64,000 nucleotides of DNA from Acidobacteriota bacterium (GTDB lineage Bacteria; Acidobacteriota; Terriglobia; Versatilivoradales; Versatilivoraceae). A program made the translations under genes and the position numbers. The notes under the pieces are model-generated. The model was not told the origin of the DNA. It ran no database searches and saw only the letters and a list, made by a program, of their open reading frames with translations. Shown piece after piece: positions 1-8,987 of the stretch; within the stretch, counting starts at the first letter, position 1, and every line of letters starts with the position of its first letter. The DNA lies in contig JAJDUG010000019.1 in assembly GCA_022826755.1 (NCBI GenBank), forward strand, positions 1 to 64,000, given 5' to 3'.

Positions 1-557
1 AACCGGACGCTGGCGTTGTCGACGGCCGGCACCAGTCGATGTCCCCTGTGCACGGAGGGCGCCCGGACCGGATCGGCTCGCTGTTCGACAATGCTTGTCC
101 GGCTGCCGTAACGCCGGATACCGGCTCGACCGAACGCTTACTCCGCCAACGTCCCGGAGGGTCCAGTGGATTCCTTTTCAAAAAGAGGGATATAATGAGG
201 GAACTGCAACCGGATGGCGCTTAATAAGTCTATTATAAATAATGAGTTACATTTTCTATATTGTGGCCGCCGCCTACGCGGCTCGACTCTTGGGCCAACC
301 CTGTCCACGGGTTCACGCCCACGGCTAACTGCTGCCGCGGCTTCACAGCCCGACTCGAATCCAGGCTGTACGGATGCACAGAATTTTTCAGGAAAGGGCC
401 GGCTGTGGTTGAAGGAGGTCCGTCGCTATTCGTGTCTATTCGTGTTCATTCGTGGTTCGTCTTTATTGAGGCCCGCCTGTTTCCTACTCGAAGGGTCCGC
501 CCCGTCGTGGAGGGGGCGGGGGCTGGGCTGACCACTGGTCACTATTCGGTCTCAGCG
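1..557. other. Intergenic region, no supported gene
   Basis: No reading frame here looks coding on either strand. The first 200 bases are GC-rich; around 190-260 the sequence turns AT-rich. A degenerate 10-bp periodic repeat sits at 426-464 and is annotated separately. The stretch 460-557 runs up to the stop codon of the minus-strand oxidoreductase. A truncated gene from the left could end here, but I see no protein family signal. Confidence 0.5.
426..464 (+). repeat. Dispersed 39-bp repeat, copy 1
   Basis: Three degenerate 10-bp units (cgtgtctatt, cgtgttcatt, cgtggttcgt) in a row. The reverse complement of 28611-28649 matches this stretch at about 34 of 39 positions, so it is a dispersed, inverted repeat family in this genome. 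It lies in non-coding sequence both times. Confidence 0.7.
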
Positions 558-1724
558 CTACCCCCAGGTCTCCAGCGGATGCCGGCGGTCTTCGAGAGGC
601 AGGTTCACCCGGGCTCCGGTCTTTTGAGACTGGTAGACGGAGGTGATCATCTCGATGGTCCAGTGTCCATCCTGCTCGCTGCAGGCCGGCTTGCGGTCCT
701 GCTCGATGGCCTCCAGCAGGTCGGCGACCAGCAGGGCGTTGCCCAGGGTGTGACCTTCGGCCCGGAAGCGGCTTGACGCCGGCGGCCTGGCTTCGATGGG
801 CTCCCAGCGGCGGGTCTCGTCGGGCAGCCAGCCCGGTGAGCGCAGGATCCAGGGTTGGCCTCTGGGATAGACGTCGTTGGGCAGGTGAATCACGCCCCGG
901 CTGCCGTAAATCCAGAGACCGAAGCGCTTTCGGTCGGTTCGATCGCTGGCCTTGGAGCCGAAGTAGGAGTGGATGCCGCCGGCGAAGCCGAAAACCGCCG
1001 CGATCTGGTTGCCGGCCACCGGGCCGATGGGTTCGGTGGCCTCCCGGACCTGCCCCCGGCCCACCTCCTTCCCATCCTCCGTCACGTGGGAGAAGACCCA
1101 CCGGGGGTCACCCAGGAAGTAGCGCATCATGTCGCAGATATGGGAGCCCAGCACCATCAGGTCCTCTCCGCCGGCGCGCCGGTCTTCCTTGCCCCGTCCG
1201 CGCACCTCCTGGATCATGCCGATCTCCCCGGCTTCAATCATTGCCTTGACGCGGGTCACAAAAGGGGAGGTCCGCATCTGGTGGGCCATCTGGACCTTGA
1301 CCCGGTTCCGCTCCACCGCCGCCACCATGCGATCGGCATCGGTCAGGCTGGGGGCAAAGGACTTCTCATGGAAGATGTGGCAGCCGGCCTCGGCGGCGGC
1401 CGTGGTCATGGCCGCCCGCTGGTCCAGCCAACGTGGAGCGATGGCCACGATATCCAGCTTTTCGCGGTCCAGCATCCGGCGATAGTCGCGGTAATCCCGG
1501 CCGGCCCCGGTGCGCTCCTTGGCCTGGGCCCGGCCCTCGTCGTCCGGGTCTGCCACCGCCACCACCTCGGTATCGTCAAAGGCCCGCCACACCGTGTCGA
1601 GCCCGTGCCCGTAGTTGCCGCGACCGGTGTGGCCGATCACGCCGATGCGATACTTTTTCCCTCCGGCCCAGCCCATAGTCGCCAACCCCGCCAGGCTTGC
1701 CTCCAGAAAGGATCGCCGTTTCAT
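558..1724 (-). CDS. Gfo/Idh/MocA family oxidoreductase, exported
   Basis: NAD(P)-dependent sugar or inositol dehydrogenase-like protein of 388 aa. The start chosen is the ATG at 1724, giving an N-terminus with twin arginine (MKRRSFLEASLAG), typical of Tat-exported members; an upstream start at 1754 would only prepend ten residues. The Rossmann part begins with KYRIGVIGHTGRG at about residues 24-36, and the family's EKP catalytic motif appears as EKS (FHEKSFAPS) near residue 120. The C-terminal half is the alpha/beta substrate domain of the family. The Pro-to-Ser change is conservative but worth noting for activity. Exported members are common in genomes rich in polysaccharide-degradation genes, and the sialidases elsewhere in the window fit that setting. 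The exact substrate cannot be inferred. Confidence 0.88.
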   Translation of the reverse strand: MKRRSFLEASLAGLATMGWAGGKKYRIGVIGHTGRGNYGHGLDTVWRAFDDTEVVAVADPDDEGRAQAKERTGAGRDYRDYRRMLDREKLDIVAIAPRWLDQRAAMTTAAAEAGCHIFHEKSFAPSLTDADRMVAAVERNRVKVQMAHQMRTSPFVTRVKAMIEAGEIGMIQEVRGRGKEDRRAGGEDLMVLGSHICDMMRYFLGDPRWVFSHVTEDGKEVGRGQVREATEPIGPVAGNQIAAVFGFAGGIHSYFGSKASDRTDRKRFGLWIYGSRGVIHLPNDVYPRGQPWILRSPGWLPDETRRWEPIEARPPASSRFRAEGHTLGNALLVADLLEAIEQDRKPACSEQDGHWTIEMITSVYQSQKTGARVNLPLEDRRHPLETWG

Positions 1725-1756
1725 TACCAAGTTCCCGAAATTATACTCGCCCAAGT

Positions 1757-2077
1757 TCAGAAAATGACCACGGCGGTGCCGCTGACGCTGACCATCAGCA
1801 TGCTTCCCTTCCCGCCCAGGACTTCGTAGTCCAGGTCGATTCCCACCACGGCGTTGGCCCCCAGGTCCCGGGCGGCTTGCTCCAATTCTTCCAGGGCGAT
1901 GCCCCTGGCCTTGGCCAGTTCCTGTTCGTAGGCGGCAGACCGGCCTCCGATCAGATCCCGTATCCCGGCAAAAAGATCCTTGACCAGGTTGGCCCCCAGA
2001 ATGGCTTCACCGGTCACGATGCCGCGATACTCGCGGATGGATTTGCCCTCGATCGCGGGAGTTGTCGTCAGAATCAT
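1757..2077 (-). CDS. YbjQ/UPF0145 family heavy-metal-binding-domain protein
   Basis: Small cytoplasmic protein (about 106 aa) of the YbjQ family, whose members form pentameric rings; the biochemical role is unresolved. Family features visible are the opening [13 protein letters not shown], the central [11 protein letters not shown] segment and the C-terminal [13 protein letters not shown] motif followed by [11 protein letters not shown]. Length is normal for the family. AGGAGG ends 2 nt before a first ATG (2080) and 5 nt before a second (2077); the second is better spaced and was chosen. It lies just 32 bp from the oxidoreductase start, same strand, so the two may be co-transcribed. Family assignment is firm, function unknown. 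Confidence 0.88.
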   Translation of the reverse strand: MILTTTPAIEGKSIREYRGIVTGEAILGANLVKDLFAGIRDLIGGRSAAYEQELAKARGIALEELEQAARDLGANAVVGIDLDYEVLGGKGSMLMVSVSGTAVVIF

Positions 2078-2167
2078 CATGACCTCCTATGGTTGAACGC
2101 CGGTACTGTCGAAAACGGCCAGGCCTGCCGCTTCCGGAGACCGGATAACGGCGCCGAAATTGGAGAT

Positions 2168-5100
2168 TCAGGCCTGCTGTTCAGTAGGCGGTGCCTGCGC
2201 CATGCTCTCCTTGGCCGGCCCGCCCAGGTGTCGCCAGCACAGCCATCCGGCAACCAGGGAGCCCGCCGTCGCCAGGCCGTAGTGCAGCAGGGCTCCTCCG
2301 TAGGGTTGGTCGACGGCCTGCTGTAGCAGTCCGAGAGCCAGGTAGGAAGCCAGCGCCAGAGGGATCAGGCCCGCCTCGGCCCGCAGATAGACATAGGCGG
2401 CCAGCAGCACGATGCCCAACAGCAGGCCCTTGACCAGCCATTCCCCCGTGCCCTCGACATCGATGGGCTGCCACACCAATCCCAGAAGGATGAACAGGCC
2501 GCCGGCATAGCGGCGCCGGCTCCAGCCGCGAGTCAGCACTTCCACGGCGGCGACCGCCACCAGCAGGACACACAGAAGGATGAAGTATTGGGTGAGCGAC
2601 TGCACCAGCGGACCCAGGGTCGGCAGGACGTTGTCCAGAGCTCCGAACTCCGGCCACGCCGGAGCCCTGGCGCCGGTGAAGGCCGTTGCCAGCACTTGGA
2701 GCCCCTTGGCCACAACGCCCACGGCCACCCCCAAGGCTATTCTTCTTCCCGTGGTTTCACCGCTCCAGCGGCCCGAGTTCTTTACCCAGCCGAACAGCAA
2801 GGCCAGCAGGAGCGAGAGAAAGAGGGTTCCGATCAGGCCGCCCGCGATCAGCGACAGGAGTTGGTGGCTCAGTGGCTGAGCCGTGGCCAGGTTCGAAATC
2901 ATGGCCGGCCACCCGTTGAAAAAGGCGGCAAGCTGGAGCAGGAACAGGATGGGGGCCAGCCAGAAGAACGTCCGAGCCGAAAACCTCTTCCGACTCCAAC
3001 CGACCACGGCGACCACGGCTGCCAACACTGCTCCCAAAGCCAGCAGGACGCCGCGGATAACGCCGAGGATCCTGACAAGATTGAGGCGGCTGCGCTCCCG
3101 CCTCTCCCAATCTTCGGGCAGGTGAACCAGGCGGTAGACGTCGGAAAGCTCATCGCCCGCCACAACGGCCGCCACCCGAGCCTCCCCCTCGGGAAGCGCC
3201 TGGGTGCGATCGGCGAAGACAAAGGTCCAGTCCCGGCGGGCCGGCCGCTGGGAGGGCTCGGCCGAGACCTCATCGAGGTCTCCCGGTTCGAGGCCGAGAC
3301 GGGCCGCAATCGCGGCCTGAGCCTTTGACCGCGCTTCCTCCTCGGACAACGCCGCACCCTTCCTGGCTTCCGGAAGCCTGTGGATGACACGGGGAACCGT
3401 GTCCGAGTCGGCCACGATCACCCGGTACTCCTCTGCCCGTTCCTCCACCCTTCCTTCGAAGGTGGCGTACCGAATCCTCCAGCCCGCTCCCGGAACATAG
3501 GAACCGGCCAGTTGCGCGTGGGTCTCCGAGCCGGCCGTCTGCCAGATGAATCGTCCGGTCCGGGTCGCTTCCCCCCGAATGGAGACCATCTCCCGCCAGG
3601 TCGAGGGAATTTGAACACCTCTTTGCTCCAGCGCTTCCCGGGCGATGTTCACCGCCTGCTCCCGATCCACCTTCAACTCGGGCACGTCTGTCTGGAATTT
3701 CCCCAACAGGACCCATACCGCCAGACCGGCGATCCCTCCCAGCAGCAACCCGGAGCGCAGGGCCGGAGCCAGCGCCGGGACGCTCCGCCGAGGCGGCGCT
3801 TCCGTTTCGAACTCGGGCTCCCGTGGTGACGGGGGACTCCAGGCTCCGTTCAACTTGTCTGGAGAGAGTGCGCTCCATTCCCCCGCGCGCCACCTGACCC
3901 ACCCAATGGCACCCAAGGGAACCAGGGTGAGCAGAACCACCAGGACCTGATCGACCCAGACGCCGGGCGCCTCGGACACGAACAGCGGGATGGCGAACCA
4001 GACCACGTCGAAGGCGAAGTGGAGGACGATGGCCGGCAGCAGCCCGTACCTCAAGTAGATGGCGCCGAAGAAAAGGGAGGGCAGGACCAGTTCCACCACC
4101 CGGGCGTAGGCAGGCTGGGTGGGATAGGCCGCGTGGCCGGCGCCGAAAATAAGCGCCTGCAGGACCATGGCCGAGCCGATCCACAGGGCCGGCCTTCCAA
4201 AACGGCGCCCCAGCAGCGCCGCGCCGGCCAGGGGCACGGCCCGAAACAGGCACTCCTCCCAGAAGCCGGCCTGAAGCGAAATGGCTATGGAAGAAAGCCA
4301 GGGCAGATAGGTAGCCAGGACATCCGGCTCCAGCAGCGCGTTGGAGGGGGACCACCAGCCCAGCACGTTGTTGGAGAAGAAATAGAGCGCCACCTCATAC
4401 CCGAAGAAGAGCGGCACCAGCAGATAACCCGCCACCGTGTATCCCAGGACCGGCGTGGTATTGGCCACTCCCCGGGAGCCCAGTTTCCAGAGCTGGATAT
4501 GGTGGGGAAACGCCTTGCGCGAGAGCGTCTCGGCGGCCATGAAGGAGAGGGTCAGCACAATGCCCAGGGCCACGAACTGGACCAGCGCCCAAACGATCTG
4601 GTCGGCCAGGAATCCCTGGCGGGACAAGGCCGTGTCATAGTTCATCCAGGCCAGCGGCAACTGGTTGAGGGCCACCAGGCCTTGCAGAAAGGCCACCAGC
4701 AGACCCCAGAAAAGCGCTTGCTTCCACAGCACCCAACCCCGGCGCAGGAGAAAAAAGAGACCGATGAGGCACCCGCCCAGGACATAGACCAACACCATGG
4801 CGACGCTTCCAACGGCCCCGATGGCGGTGTTGGAAGAGCGCATTTCCTGGTAGCGCCGGTTGAACGCCTCGGGCACCTTGACAAATCGCGCGATCTCGGT
4901 GAACCGGTCGCCGCTCACCGTCAAGCGCAGCCGGTAGCGAGCTTCCCCGATATCCCGGCGCCGATGCTCGTAGACCAACCGGTGATCGGTTCGCCCTCCC
5001 GGTTGCACCTCCTGAGCGTGCTCCACCAGTTCATATGGCCCGAGTCCGATTCCCAGAATTTGCTTCAGGCGAGTCCCGGCCAGGCTTCGAGCCTCCTCGT

Positions 5101-5536
5101 CCGAAAGCGTGGCGCCCGGCTGGTCTTCGGGCAGTTTCTCGCTAAACCCCCACAGCTCTCCGGCGGGGGTAAAGCGAATCAGGCTCTCGGTGGTCTCCTT
5201 CTCGCGGAAATGGCGGACCCGCCAGGTGTAGGCGGAGTAGAGGTCGCTGGCCATCACCTGGGCGAACGTCTCCTTTCCCCCGCCCTCCAACTCGATGTAA
5301 TTCTGCACCTGGGAGCTCGATCCGAAGGAGGCCGCCTGCTCGTACTCCCCCGGACCCAACTGGTAGCGGCCGGCCAGTTCCCTGGCCCGCTGCAGGGCGG
5401 TGGCCCGATCCATCTGAAGATCCAGGGTGATGAGAGGGAAAGCCTCGCCAAAATAGCGGTAAGCTCCCGCCAGGGAACCCAGCGAGAGCAGCGCCAGCAC
5501 GATCCAGAAAAGAGGTCGATTGGTTTTCATGGGCAT
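2168..5536 (-). CDS. Large CPBP-family intramembrane protease homologue with internal duplication
   Basis: Integral membrane protein of 1122 aa. The CPBP (CAAX protease and bacteriocin-processing, Abi) signature is seen as WEECLFRAVPLAG near residue 425 (EExxxR), a second motif with FGAGHAAYPTQ near 465 and LHFAFDV near 507. These are the glutamates and histidines used by glutamate-type intramembrane proteases. Most family members are 200-300 aa; this one adds two soluble repeats, residues about 40-230 and 625-820, each starting with D-R-x-x-A-x-x-x-A-R and each followed by a set of membrane helices. Both repeats carry a LSDEEAR or LSEEEAR segment, so the protein looks duplicated, with only the first half keeping the protease motifs. 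Substrate unknown. Confidence 0.85.
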   Translation of the reverse strand: MPMKTNRPLFWIVLALLSLGSLAGAYRYFGEAFPLITLDLQMDRATALQRARELAGRYQLGPGEYEQAASFGSSSQVQNYIELEGGGKETFAQVMASDLYSAYTWRVRHFREKETTESLIRFTPAGELWGFSEKLPEDQPGATLSDEEARSLAGTRLKQILGIGLGPYELVEHAQEVQPGGRTDHRLVYEHRRRDIGEARYRLRLTVSGDRFTEIARFVKVPEAFNRRYQEMRSSNTAIGAVGSVAMVLVYVLGGCLIGLFFLLRRGWVLWKQALFWGLLVAFLQGLVALNQLPLAWMNYDTALSRQGFLADQIVWALVQFVALGIVLTLSFMAAETLSRKAFPHHIQLWKLGSRGVANTTPVLGYTVAGYLLVPLFFGYEVALYFFSNNVLGWWSPSNALLEPDVLATYLPWLSSIAISLQAGFWEECLFRAVPLAGAALLGRRFGRPALWIGSAMVLQALIFGAGHAAYPTQPAYARVVELVLPSLFFGAIYLRYGLLPAIVLHFAFDVVWFAIPLFVSEAPGVWVDQVLVVLLTLVPLGAIGWVRWRAGEWSALSPDKLNGAWSPPSPREPEFETEAPPRRSVPALAPALRSGLLLGGIAGLAVWVLLGKFQTDVPELKVDREQAVNIAREALEQRGVQIPSTWREMVSIRGEATRTGRFIWQTAGSETHAQLAGSYVPGAGWRIRYATFEGRVEERAEEYRVIVADSDTVPRVIHRLPEARKGAALSEEEARSKAQAAIAARLGLEPGDLDEVSAEPSQRPARRDWTFVFADRTQALPEGEARVAAVVAGDELSDVYRLVHLPEDWERRERSRLNLVRILGVIRGVLLALGAVLAAVVAVVGWSRKRFSARTFFWLAPILFLLQLAAFFNGWPAMISNLATAQPLSHQLLSLIAGGLIGTLFLSLLLALLFGWVKNSGRWSGETTGRRIALGVAVGVVAKGLQVLATAFTGARAPAWPEFGALDNVLPTLGPLVQSLTQYFILLCVLLVAVAAVEVLTRGWSRRRYAGGLFILLGLVWQPIDVEGTGEWLVKGLLLGIVLLAAYVYLRAEAGLIPLALASYLALGLLQQAVDQPYGGALLHYGLATAGSLVAGWLCWRHLGGPAKESMAQAPPTEQQA

Positions 5537-5626
5537 TCGCTTGGATCGAAGGCCGATTGTCCAACATGGCCCAGGGTCACGCCTGGGGCTGGAAACGAAA
5601 TTTCAACGCCCCGTCACCGGGTATTC

Positions 5627-6559
5627 CTACCGGCCAAGTTCTTCGACACCGTATTCCCGCGTTTCAAAGAGCGTCATGTCGACTTCTCCCTGGCCGGGAA
5701 TGTTCATCTTCATGGTGACGGTCCGTTCCGTGATTTCCGAATAAATCATCATCGTTGTCGGGTCGACGATCCGTCTACCCTTTCCGGTGATCTTTGCGGC
5801 AGAAACGTTGTGGGTTGCTTCGCTCTTCGCCAGTGTGGCCAGATCGTCCAGGACGCCGCCCAAAAGTTGATTCAGGGCTCCAGCGTCGGTATCGTAGAAG
5901 AATTCAATCCGGACGCAGTCGACCTCGCCAAACTTCACCTGTTCAGCCAATTTCGTCACGGTGTGAAATGACAGCGTCCCACCCACCGGCAGCGGTATTG
6001 TCTTTTCGCCTGTCCAAACCTCGCCTATTTCCGCGTCGACACCCAGGAACTCGCCCACTCTGCCCTGCCATTCCTGTTTGACTGTATTGACGATCGTTTC
6101 CTCACTGACCAAGGTCGCGAAATTGGGTGGCAGATCTTCGGGCAGTTCTGCCTTCAGTCTTTCGACGATTCCCTCGAGTCCACGGACTTCGAGCAGTTTC
6201 CCGTCACTGTCCAATTCCGCGGTCAACGTCGTTTTCTGGATGAAGGATTGAATGGGATTGTCAACCGGCTTCCCGTCCTGTGTCGTCCTGAACAGAATCG
6301 GAACGGCCGTTTCCTTGTATCCAGTGGGCGTTTTCACAACCTTTATCCTGGACTTTCCTTCGACTACGGTTGTCCGTTTTACACTTTTGTCCAATTCGAT
6401 GATTTTCGTGTTCTTGTAGGTCGATACGTATCCCGGAAAGTCCTCCGGCCGATGGAATCGAAATTGAATCTCCTGCCCCGCCGCCGGAGCAACGATTCCC
6501 CAGCCAAAAAAACCATGAAGAACAACGAGTGCGGCCAGACGATTTGCGTTTGAAGGCAC
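5627..6559 (-). CDS. Secreted protein of unknown function
   Basis: Protein of 310 aa with a signal peptide. I chose the GTG at 6559 because it is preceded at 4 nt by GAGGAGGG and gives a clean leader (basic start, then LAALVVLHGFFGWG, cleavage near APAAGQ). The longer frame to 6640 lacks a signal at its N-terminus. The mature part is rich in beta-prone segments, with VKTPTGYKETAVPILF and repeated charged loops, and ends near EYGVEELGR. It has the general look of the DUF-type proteins that carry a long two-domain beta structure for lipid or ligand binding, but I do not recognise a family. It diverges from the GCS2-CBS gene across a 335-bp gap. Confidence 0.7.
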   Translation of the reverse strand: MPSNANRLAALVVLHGFFGWGIVAPAAGQEIQFRFHRPEDFPGYVSTYKNTKIIELDKSVKRTTVVEGKSRIKVVKTPTGYKETAVPILFRTTQDGKPVDNPIQSFIQKTTLTAELDSDGKLLEVRGLEGIVERLKAELPEDLPPNFATLVSEETIVNTVKQEWQGRVGEFLGVDAEIGEVWTGEKTIPLPVGGTLSFHTVTKLAEQVKFGEVDCVRIEFFYDTDAGALNQLLGGVLDDLATLAKSEATHNVSAAKITGKGRRIVDPTTMMIYSEITERTVTMKMNIPGQGEVDMTLFETREYGVEELGR

Positions 6560-6894
6560 GAAACCCTCCTCAAAAAGGATTCGGTAACCGAGAGAACGGT
6601 CACTCCAAGTGTCAATCCCTCTCAGAACATGAGTCCCCACCGCTTTGACGGAAATCTATCCTGACACGACTGGAAGGACCTGCGCAACCAGCCGGCCCAC
6701 TTGTCTTGGAAGGAACCGTGTCCCCACATCGGTCCGGGAGATGCGGACTGGACAAAGTGATTTCCGCGGACATATTCTTGCAGAGCGGGCAGGGACAGGC
6801 GGTGAGAGGAAGGGGCAGGAATCGTTGGCGGCCTCGGGAGAGTCGTTTCAACTCCGCATGCAGGTTTCAGCAGCCCTCTGCAGAAGGGACAAAC
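6560..6894. other. Divergent intergenic region
   Basis: Separates the minus-strand secreted protein from the plus-strand GCS2-CBS gene, so it should contain two promoters. I could not single out convincing -35/-10 pairs. An upstream in-frame ATG at 6706 would extend the GCS2 protein, but the extension is Arg/Gly rich without domain character, so this stretch is treated as non-coding. Confidence 0.5.
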
Positions 6895-8802
6895 ATGGGC
6901 ACAGGAAACGTCGAAGAGGTCTCCGCCGAGGGTGGGCGCCAGGACTACGTCGAGTCGCTGCTGAACGACCTTCGTGCTCTTCAACTGATGCTGGATCAAG
7001 GCTCGATCGAGTCGGAGCCGTTGCGGGTGGGCGCCGAGCAGGAGCTGTTCCTGGTTGACGGCAATTGGCAGCCGGCTCCACTGGGTCCCGAGATTCTGGC
7101 GGAGAGCCGGGACCCCCATCTCACTCCGGAACTGGGGCGCTTCAACCTGGAGTTCAACTGCGATCCCCTGGAACTTCGAGGGGACTGCCTCACCCAACTG
7201 GAGAAGCAACTGAACCGGTCGGTGGCCGGCGTGGCCGCCCTGGCGGAGCGTCACGGAGCCGCCGTCCTGCTCACGGGGATCCTGCCGTCCCTGACCCTTT
7301 CCCAACTCAAGCGCCGCAACATGACCCCGAAGCGCCGCTACGAGCTTCTGTGGGAAGCCGTGAAGAAACTTCGGGGAGACAGCCACCAGCTTTACATCAA
7401 GGGGATCGACGAGTTGATGCTGGAGGGCGACACCGTGATGCTGGAGGCCTGCAACACGGCCTTTCAGATCCACTACCAGGTAGCCCCCGACCGGTTTTCC
7501 CAGCTCTACAACATTGCTCAACTGGTGACGGCTCCGGTGCTGGCGGCGGCCACCAATTCTCCCTTCCTGCTGGGGAAGAGGCTCTGGAAAGAGACCCGCA
7601 TTGCTCTGTTCGAGCGCTCCATCGATACTCGGCGACCCTCGCCCCACGTCCGCACCTCCAGGTCTCGTGTCAGCTTCGGCGACCAGTGGGTCCGCCACTC
7701 GGTGCTGGAGATCTTTCAGCAGGACATTGCCCGCTTCCGGGCCCTCATGACCCATGAGGGCGCCGAGGATCCCTTCGAGGTCCTTTCTCGAAATGAAGTG
7801 CCCCGGCTCGAGTCCCTCAGCCTCTTCAACGGCACCGTCTACCGCTGGAATCGTCCCTGCTATGGAGTCTGGCAGGGAAAGCCCCACCTCAGAATCGAGA
7901 ATCGGGCGCTGCCGGCGGGTCCCTCGGTCGAAGACGAGGTGGCCAACACGGCCTTTCTGTGCGGTCTCGTGACCGGCATGGCCCAGGAGCACGAGGACAT
8001 CACGCGGCTCATTTCCTTCGAGGAAGTCAAGTCCAACTTCTCGGTTGCGGCTCAATCCGGCCTGGATGCCCAGTTGTACTGGCTGGGGGGAAGAGTCCTG
8101 CCGGCCCCCCGGTTGATTCAAGGCCAACTGCTGCCGTTGGCCCGCCAGGGACTGCGCCATTGCGGGATCCACGCCGACGACATCGAGCGCTTCCTGGAGG
8201 TGATCCGTCAGCGGGTGCGGCGCCGTCAGACCGGGGCCGACTGGCTGCTGAGGTCCTGCTCGCAAATGGGCGGCGACCGGCTCAGGGGCAGCGCGCTGGT
8301 GGCCGTCACCGCCGCCACCTACCGGAACCAGCAACAGGGACGCCCCGTGCACTCCTGGCCACTGGCGAAATTGCAGGAAGCGGGAGACTGGAGGGCGCAC
8401 CATCAGCGGGTGGAACAGTACATGAGCGTGGAGTTGTTCACCGTCCATCCCGAGGACCCGGTCGACCTGGTGGCCAATATCATGGACTGGGAGCGGGTGA
8501 GACACGTGCCGGTGGAAGACGAACCCGGTCGCCTGGTGGGAGTGGTCTCCTACCGCTCGGTGCTGAAGTGCTTCAGCCGGCAAGGCGTGAAGAGCAAGCA
8601 GGAACGGGTCCGCGCCATCATGAAGTCCGACCCCGTCACGATTCCCCCCGAAACCTCCAGCCTGGAGGCTGTACGCTTGATGCGGCGCCACCGCATCGGG
8701 TGTCTGCCCGTGGTGCAGAAGGGCCGCCTGGTCGGCATCGTCACCGAAAGCGACTTTCTCGGAGTCGCAAGCAGCCTGCTCGAGCAGCAACTGAAGGAAT
8801 GA
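6895..8802 (+). CDS. Glutamate-cysteine ligase-like (GCS2) protein fused to two CBS domains
   Basis: Protein of 635 aa. Residues about 30-420 belong to the GCS2 carboxylate-amine ligase family: RVGAEQELFLVD near residue 45 carries the metal-binding glutamates and HLRIENRALPAGPS near 330 carries the substrate-binding arginine region. The C-terminal 130 aa hold a CBS pair, first YMSVELFTVHPEDP, then IMKSDPVTIPPE, each ending in the usual LVGVVSYRS or LVGIVTESDF strand. CBS pairs sense adenine nucleotides, so activity is probably energy-regulated. The start at 6895 has AGAAGGG at 7 nt. GCS2-CBS fusions of this length exist in several phyla; whether they make gamma-glutamylcysteine or ligate another amine is not settled. 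Confidence 0.85.
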   Translation: MGTGNVEEVSAEGGRQDYVESLLNDLRALQLMLDQGSIESEPLRVGAEQELFLVDGNWQPAPLGPEILAESRDPHLTPELGRFNLEFNCDPLELRGDCLTQLEKQLNRSVAGVAALAERHGAAVLLTGILPSLTLSQLKRRNMTPKRRYELLWEAVKKLRGDSHQLYIKGIDELMLEGDTVMLEACNTAFQIHYQVAPDRFSQLYNIAQLVTAPVLAAATNSPFLLGKRLWKETRIALFERSIDTRRPSPHVRTSRSRVSFGDQWVRHSVLEIFQQDIARFRALMTHEGAEDPFEVLSRNEVPRLESLSLFNGTVYRWNRPCYGVWQGKPHLRIENRALPAGPSVEDEVANTAFLCGLVTGMAQEHEDITRLISFEEVKSNFSVAAQSGLDAQLYWLGGRVLPAPRLIQGQLLPLARQGLRHCGIHADDIERFLEVIRQRVRRRQTGADWLLRSCSQMGGDRLRGSALVAVTAATYRNQQQGRPVHSWPLAKLQEAGDWRAHHQRVEQYMSVELFTVHPEDPVDLVANIMDWERVRHVPVEDEPGRLVGVVSYRSVLKCFSRQGVKSKQERVRAIMKSDPVTIPPETSSLEAVRLMRRHRIGCLPVVQKGRLVGIVTESDFLGVASSLLEQQLKE

Positions 8803-8987
8803 CCGAACCCGCTATCCCGAGGCAGTTGGCGGAGGGATGAGGAGCCTGCAGGCATTTCTCGCCGGAACCCGCAACGGCAGACCCGGTCGGGGATCGGGGT
8901 CACCGGTTGGACCCGGGTCTCCGGACCTGGACCTGGGTCCTCACTGGGCACATTCGGCGCCGGCTCCTTCGGCTCGAAAGGAGACCC

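Noticed and set aside
4019..5971. Plus-strand frame of 650 codons opposite the CPBP protein
   Set aside because: Composition typical of an antisense shadow; the minus-strand protein has clear membrane segments and protease motifs.
6622..8790. Long open frame of over 700 codons on the minus strand opposite the GCS2-CBS gene
   Set aside because: Its translation is His/Gln/Arg/Gly-rich without domain signal, and it mirrors a well-supported gene. High GC makes such antisense frames open.
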